From assembly GCA_001735895.1 (NCBI GenBank), contig DS021203.1, positions 51,191-84,846 of the forward strand: a DNA stretch of 33,656 nucleotides, given 5' to 3'. Origin of the DNA: Olavius algarvensis Gamma 3 endosymbiont (GTDB lineage Bacteria > Pseudomonadota > Gammaproteobacteria > GCA-001735895). The notes under the pieces are model-generated. The model saw nothing but the letters and a program-made list of their open reading frames with translations. It had not been told where the DNA came from and did no database searches. The position numbers were made by a program, and so were the translations under genes. Shown piece after piece: positions 18,119 to 25,906 of the stretch. Each line of letters starts with the position of its first letter. Position 1 is the first letter of the stretch.

Positions 18119-18241
18119 TGTTGCGTTAAAAGTGAGGCCATGGTAATTACGGCGATGTGCGGAATGGGCCGGGAGTTGTCCGATATCGTCCAGGCCGCGT
18201 CAACCATCGTATAACCGATTGCCCGGAGTACCCGAACCACG
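18119..18241. promoter_or_regulatory. Divergent intergenic region between hydrolase and AraC regulator
   Basis: This 123-bp gap separates the starts of the isochorismatase-like gene (reverse) and the AraC-type gene (forward). It must hold both promoters, and by position is where the regulator would act. No clear repeated operator half-sites could be picked out by eye. Confidence 0.4.
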
Positions 18242-19150
18242 ATGATGACAATCGAGAAATTGCTCGACGGCTTGCTGGTCAATGTCGAACCGTTCGTCAT
18301 TTGCCGAACGCCGGCGGGACCTCAGCTGGACCTGCCGGGGCTGCAGTTCGCCAGCCTGCACTACGTCGTCGCCGGCAGCGATAACCTGCAGCCCGAGACG
18401 GGCGCGCCGATTCGGCTGGAGACCGGCACCATCGTCGTGCTGCCGGCGGGGTTCGCCTACCGCCTGAGCGGCGATGGCGACGACGACGAAACGCTCGCCG
18501 CAGCGCGTAACTGTCAGCCGGCAAGCCTCGGCATGGGTGAAATCGGTTCCGCGGCCGGCGCCGGCGGCATCGTCGTGGCCTGCGGCTCGATCAACGCCAC
18601 CTACCAGCGTACGCGCGGGTTGTTCGACTACCTGACCGTGCCGATCGTCACCCCGATGCGCGCGGGCGACACCATCGGCCAGGCCCTCGATGCCCTGCTC
18701 GACGAAATGGCCAATCCCGGGCCCGGCAGCGAATCGATGGTCGCCCTGTTGATGCAGCAGACCCTGATCCACGTGCTGCGACACTACTGCGAGAGCGGAC
18801 AGTGCCGCGTGCCGTGGCTCAGCGCGCTCGAAGATGCGCAACTGGCGCGCGCGCTGGAAATCATGATCGACGAACCGGGCCGGCGCTTCACGCTGGAGCT
18901 GCTGGCCGAGACCGCAGGCATGAGCCGCTCGGCTTTCGCGCAGCGTTTCCGCGACGCCTTCGGGCGCTCGGCGATGGATTTCCTGAAGGAGCTGCGCCTG
19001 CAGCGCGCGGCGCATTTGTTACGCACCACGCGGCGCCCGGTGAAATCGATCGCCGAGCAGGTCGGCTTCGACAGCCGCAGCCACTTCAGCCAGAGCTTCA
19101 GCGACTATTTCAACATCGCACCGGCCGAATTTCGCGACGCTGAAACATGA
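18242..19150 (+). CDS. AraC-family transcriptional regulator with cupin sensor domain
   Basis: A 302-residue regulator. Residues 1 to about 185 form a cupin-type ligand-binding domain (HYVVAGSDNL, ETGTIVVLPAGFAYRL, then FDYLTVPIVTPM, as in Cupin_6 members). Residues about 200-300 form the double helix-turn-helix: LELLAETAGMSRSAFAQRFRDAFG is the first, and SIAEQVGFDSRSHFSQSFSDYFNIAPAEFR the second with its family signature. It is divergent from the Tat hydrolase and reductase pair and most likely controls them, though the reductase is now broken. The ligand is unknown. The block 15.75-19.24 kb is visibly richer in G and C than the IS elements beside it. Confidence 0.92.
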   Translation: MMTIEKLLDGLLVNVEPFVICRTPAGPQLDLPGLQFASLHYVVAGSDNLQPETGAPIRLETGTIVVLPAGFAYRLSGDGDDDETLAAARNCQPASLGMGEIGSAAGAGGIVVACGSINATYQRTRGLFDYLTVPIVTPMRAGDTIGQALDALLDEMANPGPGSESMVALLMQQTLIHVLRHYCESGQCRVPWLSALEDAQLARALEIMIDEPGRRFTLELLAETAGMSRSAFAQRFRDAFGRSAMDFLKELRLQRAAHLLRTTRRPVKSIAEQVGFDSRSHFSQSFSDYFNIAPAEFRDAET

Positions 19151-19193
19151 CCCCGCGGATCGGGGCCAACCACAGCACGGACCAGCGTGCGCC

Positions 19194-19213
19194 TGCACGG
19201 CGGTGACCGTGCA
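19194..19213 (+). terminator. Hairpin downstream of the AraC gene
   Basis: TGCACGG-CGGTGA-CCGTGCA is a perfect 7-bp stem 43 bp after the AraC stop codon. There is no U-run, so it may be a weak or Rho-assisted terminator, or an mRNA end protector. Confidence 0.35.
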
Positions 19214-19240
19214 CGCCACTGGCGTTTGGGATCGGGCAAA

Positions 19241-19265
19241 ATAGGTATACTGGTCCCGGAATTCC
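19241..19265 (+). repeat. Dispersed GTATACTGTCC-type motif copy
   Basis: ATAGGTATACTGGTCCCGGA followed by ATTCC matches the copies at 13693, 14116, 15731 and 22946 (reverse). It lies exactly between the AraC block and the CBS-domain gene, in the same orientation as the copy at 15731, so the two flank the 3.5-kb block as direct repeats. Confidence 0.7.
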
Positions 19266-19277
19266 CATTCAAAATAC

Positions 19278-19670
19278 CTAGAGTGTTTCCTTGCCCAATT
19301 GATCGATCAGAGCGCGATGCAGATCCGTTTCAGTCAGAATGCCGACTATCCGGTCATTGGCGTCTAGCACGGGTAAGCCTCCGATTCGATTATCGATCAT
19401 TTGTTTGGCTGCCTCTGATAATAGTTCGCCGGGTTTAATCGTGACGACCGGGCTATGCATCACTTCGGACACTTCGACAGGCGCTTCCCCGAAATGCATG
19501 GCCGCAATTTTCAGGTCGCGACGAGTAAGAATGCCAACAACCGCTTCGTTATCATTGATAACGGGGATATGGTGCAAATCTTTTTGTTGCATGATTTCAG
19601 ACGCCTTCCAGTAGTTCGTGTCGTCACGAATGGTGATAGGTGTATGCGACATATAGCTTTCTACTTGCAT
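19278..19670 (-). CDS. CBS-domain pair protein
   Basis: A 130-residue stand-alone protein made of two CBS motifs (about residues 7-60 and 70-125), each with the usual end: VVGILTRRDLK and IVGILTETDLHRAL. CBS pairs bind adenosyl nucleotides and act as energy or redox sensors; proteins of only this module often regulate a partner enzyme or channel. No partner gene is adjacent: an IS3 element lies upstream and the AraC block downstream. The ATG has a good AGGAGA ribosome site. Partner and ligand cannot be inferred. Confidence 0.93.
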   Translation of the reverse strand: MQVESYMSHTPITIRDDTNYWKASEIMQQKDLHHIPVINDNEAVVGILTRRDLKIAAMHFGEAPVEVSEVMHSPVVTIKPGELLSEAAKQMIDNRIGGLPVLDANDRIVGILTETDLHRALIDQLGKETL

Positions 19671-19841
19671 CGTAGTTCTCCTGTGAATTGATACCGGAAG
19701 TTTAAAGCCTGCTTTTCCCTACTACAAGTAGGGATATTGGAATTCTACTGGTGATGGTTATTGACCCTTACCCCGGTAATTCCAGCCACCCTGTATGTGT
19801 GCTCCCCACATGACGTGGTCAAACTTTTTGATACACCCCAG

Positions 19842-20703
19842 TTAAGCGGCATGCTTCGTTTCGAGTAGTCGTTTTTCATAATCATTCGGGCTGACATAAT
19901 TCAGCGTCGAATGTAATCGATATGGGTTATACCAGCTGGATATGTACTGCAGAATATCCTGCTGTGCTTCATATCGAGTCTGATAATTTCGCCATTGCAC
20001 CCGCTCCTGCTTCAGACTGCCAAAGAAGCTCTCGACCACCGCATTATCCCAACAGTCACCTTTACGGCTCATGCTGCCCTGGAACCCGTTGATTCTGAGT
20101 AATTTTCGGAATGCCTTGCTGGCATACTGAGACCCACGATCCGAGTGATGGATTAAACCTGCCTTGGGTCGGCGCTGCCAGGCGGCCATCTTCAAGGCAT
20201 CACAGACCAACTGCGATTTCACAGCCCACAACCTTTCTCAAACACAGATCTATCACGACAGCCAGGTAAAGCCAGCCCTCCTGGGTCCATACATAAGTCA
20301 CATCCGCTGCGTAGACCTGATCAGGCTGGGGCACATCAAATTGCCGCTGAAGCAGATTGTCGTACACCGGTTGTTTGTGATTGCTGTTCGTGGTCACCTT
20401 GAATTTCTTGCGATGACGTACCTGAACTCTGGCCTCCCGCATCAAATTCCGCGCCTTATTCCGGCTCACCGGATAACCCAGACAGTTCAGGGCCCGTTTC
20501 ATACGTCGGCTGCCGTAGGTATGATCACTCGCATCATCAACCCGCTGAACCCACTCCAGCATTTCCTCATGCTCGGGATCAGGCGGTCTTGTGTCCATCT
20601 GGCGCCGGTAGTGGTAATAACATGACCGGTCCACACCCAGCACCTGACACATCAGGCGAACGGGAAAGGTATTCTTGTGTTGGGTGATAAACGAGTATTT
20701 CAT
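19842..20703 (-). pseudogene. IS3-family transposase OrfB (second element), frameshifted
   Basis: The first frame (20703 to about 20230) covers the HTH_21 region (YGSRRMKRAL) and the first catalytic Asp (AADVTYVWT). It then reads LAVVIDLCLRKVVG and runs into a stop. The second frame resumes with WAVKSQLVCDALKMA and holds HHSDRGSQY and the Glu-bearing WDNAVVESFFGSLK, ending HSTLNYVSPNDYE. A small indel near 20225-20232 separates them. All DDE residues are present but in two frames, so this copy should not make an active transposase unless the sequence is in error. Confidence 0.85.
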
Positions 20704-20990
20704 TTCGTTTCTGCTGCAAAGAATACCGTCGCCTTTTTTAAGATTTCTTTCTCCATCTTCAGGCGTTTGATTTCAGCTTTAAGTCGACGGTTCTCTTCCT
20801 GATCCGGTGTCAGCTTGCCGTTCCCACGGAAAGCCTGGCCATCACCCGATTGTTCCTCTTGCACCCATCGGCACAGCATATTGGCATTGATGCCCAGGCT
20901 TCGCGCTGCTTCCGCCCGGCTGTAGCCCTGATCAGTTACCAGGCTCACTGCATCCAGTTTGAATTCTTTCGTATATTTCGACCAATCCAT
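20700..20990 (-). CDS. IS3-family transposase OrfA (second element)
   Basis: A 96-residue IS3 OrfA. The helix-turn-helix is YSRAEAARSLGINANMLCRWV (residues about 23-43) and the C-terminal coiled coil runs through ENRRLKAEIKRLKMEKEIL to KKATVFFA, the common ending of the family. Its TGA overlaps the OrfB ATG by 4 bp (ATGA). It looks complete. Confidence 0.92.
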   Translation of the reverse strand: MDWSKYTKEFKLDAVSLVTDQGYSRAEAARSLGINANMLCRWVQEEQSGDGQAFRGNGKLTPDQEENRRLKAEIKRLKMEKEILKKATVFFAAETK

Positions 20991-21048
20991 TCCGGGGGAT
21001 AACCATATATCGAGCGAGGTATTTACGCCCCCGGCGGGACGGTTTAAT

Positions 21049-21067
21049 GTTTACGGTTAACGTAAAC
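21049..21067. promoter_or_regulatory. Palindromic operator-like site before the cytochrome pair
   Basis: GTTTACG-GTTAA-CGTAAAC is a perfect 7-bp inverted repeat with a 5-bp centre, about 32 bp upstream of the cytochrome ATG. Its size and spacing suit a dimeric regulator site overlapping the promoter. The regulator is not identifiable. Confidence 0.4.
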
Positions 21068-21098
21068 GATATTGCCGTCTGGGTTAGCGGAGATACTA

Positions 21099-21440
21099 AT
21101 GGTCAGGAAAACGTTCATAGTACTGGCGCTGACGCTGGTGACGGGATCGTCATTCGCCGCCGAGCAAACGCCGAACGAACGCCTGCGGGAGGGCTGGCTC
21201 GTATTTAACCGTACCTGTACGGTCTGCCATTTGCCGGCAATCGGCGGCGCGCCGGCAATCGGCAATAAAACCGCCTGGAAGGAACGCATCGAGAGCGGCA
21301 GGGACTTGCTGTATCGGCATGCGATCAAGGGCTGGAAGGGTGATTCCGGCAGGCGCATGCCCGCGCGCGGCGGTAACTGGAATCTCACCGACGCGCAAGT
21401 CAAGACCGCCGTCGATTACATAATTCACTACTCCCAATGA
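21099..21440 (+). CDS. Periplasmic monohaem cytochrome c
   Basis: A 113-residue secreted c-type cytochrome. The signal peptide (VRKTFIVLALTLVTGSSFA) ends near residue 21. Haem is attached at C40-T-V-C43-H44, and M87 in RRMPARGG is the likely distal ligand, as in small class I (c5-like) cytochromes. The start is set at ATG 21099, since GGAG lies 7 bp upstream; the longer frame from 21072 lacks this. Its stop overlaps the next start (ATGATGA), so both are cotranslated. Likely an electron shuttle for the partner protein or an unlinked dehydrogenase. The role is inferred from class only. Confidence 0.88.
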   Translation: MVRKTFIVLALTLVTGSSFAAEQTPNERLREGWLVFNRTCTVCHLPAIGGAPAIGNKTAWKERIESGRDLLYRHAIKGWKGDSGRRMPARGGNWNLTDAQVKTAVDYIIHYSQ

Positions 21441-21955
21441 TGAAACTGCATAAATGGCCCCGCGCGGCGGGGAGCATTCTGAAATCCGCTGGATTGTCGG
21501 TGTTTTTTACCGCTGCCGTAATGGCCGCAAGTTCGACCATGGCCCAGGAGCAACCGATAAAGCCGGGTGCCGGCGAAACGCCGCGGGCGGCCTACGCCTT
21601 TGCCAAGATGATGGACCCGAACACCTGGATGCAGATGATGACGATGTCGATGGACCCGCGTATCTGGATGAATCCGATCAGCGGCTGTGTCGCCTGTCAT
21701 GATAATGAAGACGTGGGTCGCTATCAGCAAGTGTTCGGCCCGTTTACCGCGATGATGAATCCGGCGATGATGTCCAACCCGGATGTATATAACGAAATGA
21801 TGGCATCGGCGATGAACGCCAAGGCCGCCGAGCATTGGCAGCGTGCGGTGGAAGAGAAATACGGTCTCGAGCCCGGCGATCCGATGCCGACCATGCATGG
21901 TGGCTGGCCCTGGAGCATAATGCCGGCGGTCCCCGTGACGCCGCCCGCGCAGTAG
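21437..21955 (+). CDS. Methionine-rich secreted protein with one CxxCH haem site
   Basis: A 172-residue protein I do not recognise as a named family. The N-terminus has a signal-type segment (ILKSAGLSVFFTAAVMAASSTMA, cleavage near residue 36). The mature part has a single C84-V-A-C87-H88 motif, so a covalently bound haem is likely. It is very rich in methionine: about 22 of 172 residues, clustered as MMDPNTWMQMMTMSMDPRIWM before the haem site and AMMNPAMMSNP, NEMM after it. It begins inside the stop of the cytochrome c gene, so the two probably form one electron-transfer unit. Methionine clusters can bind Cu(I) or supply haem ligands, but that is inference. Confidence 0.8.
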   Translation: MMKLHKWPRAAGSILKSAGLSVFFTAAVMAASSTMAQEQPIKPGAGETPRAAYAFAKMMDPNTWMQMMTMSMDPRIWMNPISGCVACHDNEDVGRYQQVFGPFTAMMNPAMMSNPDVYNEMMASAMNAKAAEHWQRAVEEKYGLEPGDPMPTMHGGWPWSIMPAVPVTPPAQ

Positions 21956-22110
21956 TCCAGGGCACTACGGGGTCGAACGCCCGCTTACATTTCTCAACGC
22001 AATTTTGGATCTTGGACTCGAATCTTCGCTTGAATCCTAAAGGACGGGATTCATTTTTAAAACCGGCAAAGCGGGCTGGCCCGGTTATTCTGCGGGAGTG
22101 GCATTCCTAT

Positions 22111-22926
22111 TTAAGCTTTAATGATTTCCCTCAATACCGTTTCGATCACGCTCACGATCTCATCGGATTTGCGCTGATTTAACGCATCTTGATGGGGCGC
22201 GGCAAACTTGCCCGAATCGTTGTCGAAATACTGACCTGAAGCGGTTTCGAATTCATCCGTCAGTGCCGCCCGAGTCAAAATATCCGCGCCGATACGGATA
22301 TCGCCGCCGGCCACTCCGAAACCCTCGGTTACCATCTTGCTGCCGAGCATCGAGCCTGGATTAACCGCGACGATTATCGGGCCCTTGTCGCCAAGCGAGT
22401 GCGCCAAGTTGCGGGACCACATTGTTATCGCAAGTTTGCTTTGCGCATAAGCCGCGAAATCGTCGGGCAGTCTGAGCCGTCCGGCCAGCGCCTCCGGATC
22501 GACCGGCGCCTGCGCGGCGGAAGAAAGATTGATTACCCGGCCCGATGCGCCCAGCAGCGGCAACAGCCGTTGCGTCAGCAGATAGGGTGCAATGGCATTA
22601 ACCGCAAACCGCACATCGAGCCCTTCTTGCGTAATGGGATCAGGCGCGCGGAAGACCCCGGCATTATTGATCAACACATCGAGTTTGTCGTGCCGTTCGG
22701 CCAGCGCCAGCGCCAGTGCCTCGACTTCGCTGATACGCGACAAGTCGGCCACAAAGCTTTCCACACGCCCGCCTCCCGCTAGCTGGGAAAGCGAGTTTTC
22801 GGCAGCTTCCAGTTTGCCCGGATTGCGCCCGTGTAACAGGACAAGGTGGCCCTGCGAGACCAGCATCTCGGCCGTTGCCAGCCCGATACCGTCGGTCGAA
22901 CCGGTAACCAGAATGACTTTTTGCAT
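22111..22926 (-). CDS. Short-chain dehydrogenase/reductase
   Basis: A 271-residue classical SDR with a Rossmann fold for NAD(P). The cofactor motif is TGSTDGIG (residues 8-15), with an Arg in LHGRNPGKL favouring NADPH. NNAG is at 87-90, catalytic Ser in NLSSAA near 135, and Y160-A-Q-S-K164 is the active-site pair. The sequence resembles retinol-dehydrogenase/oxidoreductase-like SDRs, but the substrate cannot be assigned. It stands alone between the cytochrome pair (opposite strand) and an IS4 element; a dispersed motif copy sits 20 bp before its start. Confidence 0.92.
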   Translation of the reverse strand: MQKVILVTGSTDGIGLATAEMLVSQGHLVLLHGRNPGKLEAAENSLSQLAGGGRVESFVADLSRISEVEALALALAERHDKLDVLINNAGVFRAPDPITQEGLDVRFAVNAIAPYLLTQRLLPLLGASGRVINLSSAAQAPVDPEALAGRLRLPDDFAAYAQSKLAITMWSRNLAHSLGDKGPIIVAVNPGSMLGSKMVTEGFGVAGGDIRIGADILTRAALTDEFETASGQYFDNDSGKFAAPHQDALNQRKSDEIVSVIETVLREIIKA

Positions 22927-22942
22927 GATCTTGCCCTGCTCC

Positions 22943-22968
22943 GGGATTCCCGGAAACAGTATACCTGT
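22943..22968 (-). repeat. Dispersed GTATACTGT-type motif, reverse orientation
   Basis: On the reverse strand this reads ACAGGTATACTGTTTCCGGG then AAT, aligned with the copies at 13693, 14116, 15731 and 19241 but diverged by several bases. It lies just upstream of the SDR start and might overlap its promoter. Confidence 0.6.
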
Positions 22969-23101
22969 TTATCGTCTAAAGGATTGCCGTAACTGCCCGT
23001 TAAACTAATCCAGCTCGAACCTGGAAAGGGATCAGGATCAGGCCTGAATGGCACTTACTTTAGTCGTCATCCCCGCCTTTAGATGTCATCCCCGCGCAAG
23101 C

Positions 23102-24366
23102 GCACTGCTGTCCGGAATAAATCATAATGCCAACTGTGCTTGATGTATTTGGAAATCGGATTTCCATTTTCGTCGTCGTTTAAGTACTTCGAATTCGAGT
23201 CTGGGTCGCTGGAATAGAGTCGATTTGAGTTCCGCCAGCCACAGATAAAAACCGCGTCTCGATCCACAAAGTTGCCGGTATAGATCGGCGATGAGATACG
23301 TGATCAATGCCACCAGTATCTGGATTTTGACCGCATTCTCGCTTTGACCGAGAAACTTTTTGATTTTCAGGTTCTGCTTGACCCACTTGAACCAGAGTTC
23401 GATCGCCCAACGCTGCTTGTACAGCGCTGCAACTTCTTCAACCGGGACCCCCATCAGGTTGGTTACCAGTACCAGCGGGTCCACATGATCCTCTCGATGC
23501 ACCACTATTCGCCGCAACGGTTTGACGTAGTTGTTTTTCCGGCCGCCGCCAGGCCATTTGTTTTTAAACTCAATGACCTCATCCGACAGTATATCTCCTT
23601 CGGTCGAGCGGCTTTTGAGCACCCTGATCGATGCGTTACGCTTTAACCGGGTCACAAAGAAAGCACCCTCCTGGTCGATTTGATGCCACCAATTGTAATC
23701 GCAATATCCCTTATCAAACACATACTTAGCGCCCTTCTCGATTTCAACATTGCGTCCATAGATGCCGTGATCCGAGCGTCACAAGGCAACTGCTTGTCGG
23801 GGGAATACAGCAGGTGAATCTTCAGGCCCGGAATGCGTGACATACTACGCGCTTGCGTCCACTCATAACCCCGGCCGCGCAGACAGATCGGCGTCGAGTC
23901 CAACAGATAGAGCAAGTCCTTTATCTCATTGCGTACTCGCCGATGAGCCCGGCCCATCAGCTGCTGGCAGAATGATTCAAATACCCCGGCATCTCGTTGG
24001 CGATTGGCATCCGATAAAGTCGAGCGCTTAATCGGACCGCAGCCCAGGTGATAGTGATGCGCGGAATGACTATTGTAGCTCACCTCCAACTCGCGCAAGC
24101 TCCGACAACCGGACAATTGAGCATACATCAGACTGATTAACTGCCCCCAGCTGTCGAAACCCTTGTTATGTTTATCGCTCCGATGCTGTTCAACGCAGCG
24201 TTTGAAAGTATTTTTAGGAAGGACTTTCAAAAGTTCGCCAAATCGGGTATTTGTATACATGTTGCAGTGTCCTGAAATTAAGTTGTTGCTTATGGTTTTA
24301 TTCGTAAAACCCGGGCACTGCAACACTTTCAAATACACCAACTTAATTTATTCCGGACAGCAGTGC
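23102..24366 (-). mobile_element. IS4-family element, 1265 bp, with 8-bp target duplication
   Basis: Perfect 21-bp inverted repeats lie at 23102-23122 (GCACTGCTGTCCGGAATAAA plus T) and 24346-24366. The flanks show an exact 8-bp duplication, GCGCAAGC, at 23094-23101 and 24367-24374. Joining the flanks restores CCCCGCGCAAGCGGGG, a 6-bp stem with a GCAA loop of the common CCCCGC-GCGGGG repeat type, so the element landed in a palindromic repeat. Between the right repeat and the transposase start, GTTGCAGTG and CACTGCAAC (about 24261-24325) can form a hairpin in the leader. Confidence 0.92.
23122..24260 (-). pseudogene. IS4-family transposase, frameshifted
   Basis: The first frame begins MYTNTRFGELLKVLP at 24260 (an upstream in-frame start at 24341 would lie in the element tip). 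It carries the DUF4372-like N-terminal domain and the first catalytic Asp (LLDSTPICLRGRG) up to DARIT. The second frame picks up with GIYGRNVEIEKGAKYVFDKGYCDYNWW (second Asp in FDKGY) and the Y-x2-R-x3-E-x6-K signature YKQRWAIELWFKWVK, ending at 23122 inside the inverted repeat. The shift falls near 23766-23770. All catalytic residues remain, so the damage is recent or a sequence error. Confidence 0.85.
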
Positions 24367-24542
24367 GCGCAAGCGGGGATCTTGATGCTGTGTTACCCAT
24401 GTACCCGGTCCTACAAGCTGGAAAGCGCTTTTTACAAGATTCCGATACGTCGGAGCCCCCGGGACCCATAGGGCCTAACCCCGAATGGGCTACATCCCAC
24501 TTAAGGGTGGATATTTGTCGTTCAGACAAACGGAGCTATTTC

Positions 24543-24971
24543 TTATCTGTTTGCTATTGTGCCACTTTGCGATTTTGATAGTTGTTTGAGTTTTGATGAA
24601 AGAAACAAAATAGCAATTCCGAGAACAAGCCCTGACAGCCCATCTCCGAGGAACACGATAGGAGGAAGACCAAGATATAGTCCGGCAACCAAAGCCAATA
24701 AACCGAACAGTATCAAACCAAACGCCCCCAAACTCAACATGGGTCTGGATTCCAGGGGGTTCCTGGCCAAAATTACAAAGAAAACGCCTATCAGACCAAA
24801 GACGCCAAATGTAACTTTGAAGAAGTAGACTGCAATTGGCATGCTTGGCAATGACTCAATTCCGAACCAGGAACCAATGCTTTCAATTACCGACCAAGGC
24901 AAGAAAATGAAAGGAACCGCAGATAAGCAACCAATCGCTGGGACCCAAAGTACGAATTTTAGAGTTTTCAT
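24543..24971 (-). CDS. Small membrane protein of unknown function
   Basis: A 142-residue protein with four clear hydrophobic segments (about residues 5-27, 47-67, 79-101 and 108-125) and a short basic, Ser/Lys-rich C-terminal tail. I do not recognise a family. It starts 29 bp after an attC-like palindrome, and its codon use looks more A/T-rich than the core genes, which suggests acquisition. A GAGG ribosome site lies about 8 bp before the ATG. Confidence 0.65.
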   Translation of the reverse strand: MKTLKFVLWVPAIGCLSAVPFIFLPWSVIESIGSWFGIESLPSMPIAVYFFKVTFGVFGLIGVFFVILARNPLESRPMLSLGAFGLILFGLLALVAGLYLGLPPIVFLGDGLSGLVLGIAILFLSSKLKQLSKSQSGTIANR

Positions 24972-24991
24972 AATCTACCTCGTTTTGGACA

Positions 24992-25052
24992 GATAACGCC
25001 TCGCATCTGCGTCCCAGCTTCGCTGGGTCCGTCAGCATGCGCGAGTCACATG
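24992..25052 (-). repeat. attC-like imperfect palindrome
   Basis: The centre is CCCAGC-TTC-GCTGGG (25013-25027). Outer arms CTCGC-AT-C-TG (25000-25009) and CAG-C-AT-GC-GCGAG (25033-25045) pair with unpaired bases on one side. On the reverse strand the right side ends GAGGCGTTATC, like an integron GTTRRRY core with one mismatch, and a gene starts about 25 bp later. The opposite core (RYYYAAC) is not conserved and no integrase gene is in the window, so this is only a candidate or decayed attC. Confidence 0.3.
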
Positions 25053-25055
25053 TCT

Positions 25056-25322
25056 TTAAGAATAAAAACACATCGAAATATTATCCGGTCGGTTATCGAG
25101 ATATGCCAGAACTAAAACCATACCAGGAACCCACCGCCTGGATCTGCCTACCTCGCTCGCTGAATAGGCAACACTGAGTTCAAACAATGGTATGTAAAAC
25201 ATTTTTGAACCAAAAGGAGGAAACCAACCAGAATGACCCCACGCGGTTTGTCCTCCCTCATTCAATCTAAATACCCCTAAACCCGACGACGCCCAGCCTC
25301 CGCTTTCAAGATTTGAGCCCAT
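25056..25322 (-). pseudogene. Serine beta-lactamase-fold hydrolase, C-terminal fragment
   Basis: An 88-codon frame resembles the late part of class C beta-lactamase/esterase-type proteins. WGHSGWFPPFGSKMFYIP holds the HSG box, equivalent to KTG, and is followed by FELSVAYSASE, the closing strand. The SxxK and YxN motifs that should lie upstream are missing, and a stop codon directly precedes the frame. It is therefore a remnant with no catalytic serine. Assignment rests on this one motif region, so confidence is moderate. Confidence 0.45.
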
Positions 25323-25459
25323 TTAGTGAAATTGTGCTGGGGAATCAACCACCTGGCAGCGTCATTTTATGGTACAGATTGCATGTCGATTTGTGGGTCA
25401 TTTATACCCCTGATTAACTACTCAGTTAATGCGGAATATACGATTGCGGTCGGCGAAAT

Positions 25460-25906
25460 TTAGCGATTACTTGCTGCGAATTGATCTTCGATCCCGTCCA
25501 GGGTTTCGTCGAGTGCCTGCCAGGCTAGCAGCACACATTTTTTGCGAGCCGGATGTTGCCGAATCGTCCCGAGAGCGGCGAGGTTTTCGTTTGGGGGCGC
25601 CTCATTATCTGGATTACTAAACCATTGCTGCATTCTTGCGATTAGCTGGCGCGCCTGCTGCAGCTCAAGGCCACTGGTGCATTCGGTCATCATCGATGCG
25701 GAAGCGAGGCAGATCGAGCAACCGCGGCCACGAAAACGCACCGTTTCAAGCACCCCGTTACTAGAGGCTATGCCGACCTCGATTTCGTCGCCGCAGCGCG
25801 GATTACTGCCGCGTTTCACCATGTCCATAGCGTCCAGCTCGCCCTTGTTGCGGGGGTTATGAAAATGGTCAAGCAACACCGCTTTATAAACGCTATCGCT
25901 GCTCAT
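25460..25906 (-). CDS. sufU: Fe-S / sulfur-transfer scaffold protein SufU
   Basis: A 148-residue SufU/IscU-like protein. The three conserved cysteines and the aspartate are present: C38 and D40 (NPRCGDEIEV), C63 and C66 (GCSICLAS) and C124 (ARKKCVLLAW). SufU proteins bind Zn, accept persulfide sulfur from the partner cysteine desulfurase and support Fe-S cluster building. The start overlaps the sufS stop by 4 bp (ATGA), so the two are made together. It is the last gene of the CO dehydrogenase operon as seen here. The rest of a suf operon (sufBCD) is absent, so a dedicated role in cofactor or Fe-S assembly of this enzyme is inferred. Confidence 0.93.
   Translation of the reverse strand: MSSDSVYKAVLLDHFHNPRNKGELDAMDMVKRGSNPRCGDEIEVGIASSNGVLETVRFRGRGCSICLASASMMTECTSGLELQQARQLIARMQQWFSNPDNEAPPNENLAALGTIRQHPARKKCVLLAWQALDETLDGIEDQFAASNR

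Larger units (their letters stand above)
19842..20990 (-). mobile_element. Second IS3-family element (coding part; ends not resolved)
   Basis: OrfA and a disrupted OrfB of an IS3-type element differ in sequence from the one at 11.2-12.5 kb. On the left, the tip may lie near TGACGTGGTCAAAC (about 19811). No matching inverted repeat could be found right of OrfA before the cytochrome gene, so the right end may be truncated. Confidence 0.75.

Noticed and set aside
17195-18214. Long forward ORF (339 codons) antisense to the hydrolase gene
   Set aside because: Shadow frame of a G+C-rich gene; the reverse frame has a Tat signal and the full catalytic triad.
24400-24540. GGGGTTAGGCC near 24474 as a second attC core
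   Set aside because: No complementary partner core or bulged stem of attC type could be paired around it.
25411-25432. ATTAACT-ACTC-AGTTAAT palindrome after sufU as an intrinsic terminator
   Set aside because: An A/T-rich 7-bp stem without a U-run in the operon's direction; too weak to call.
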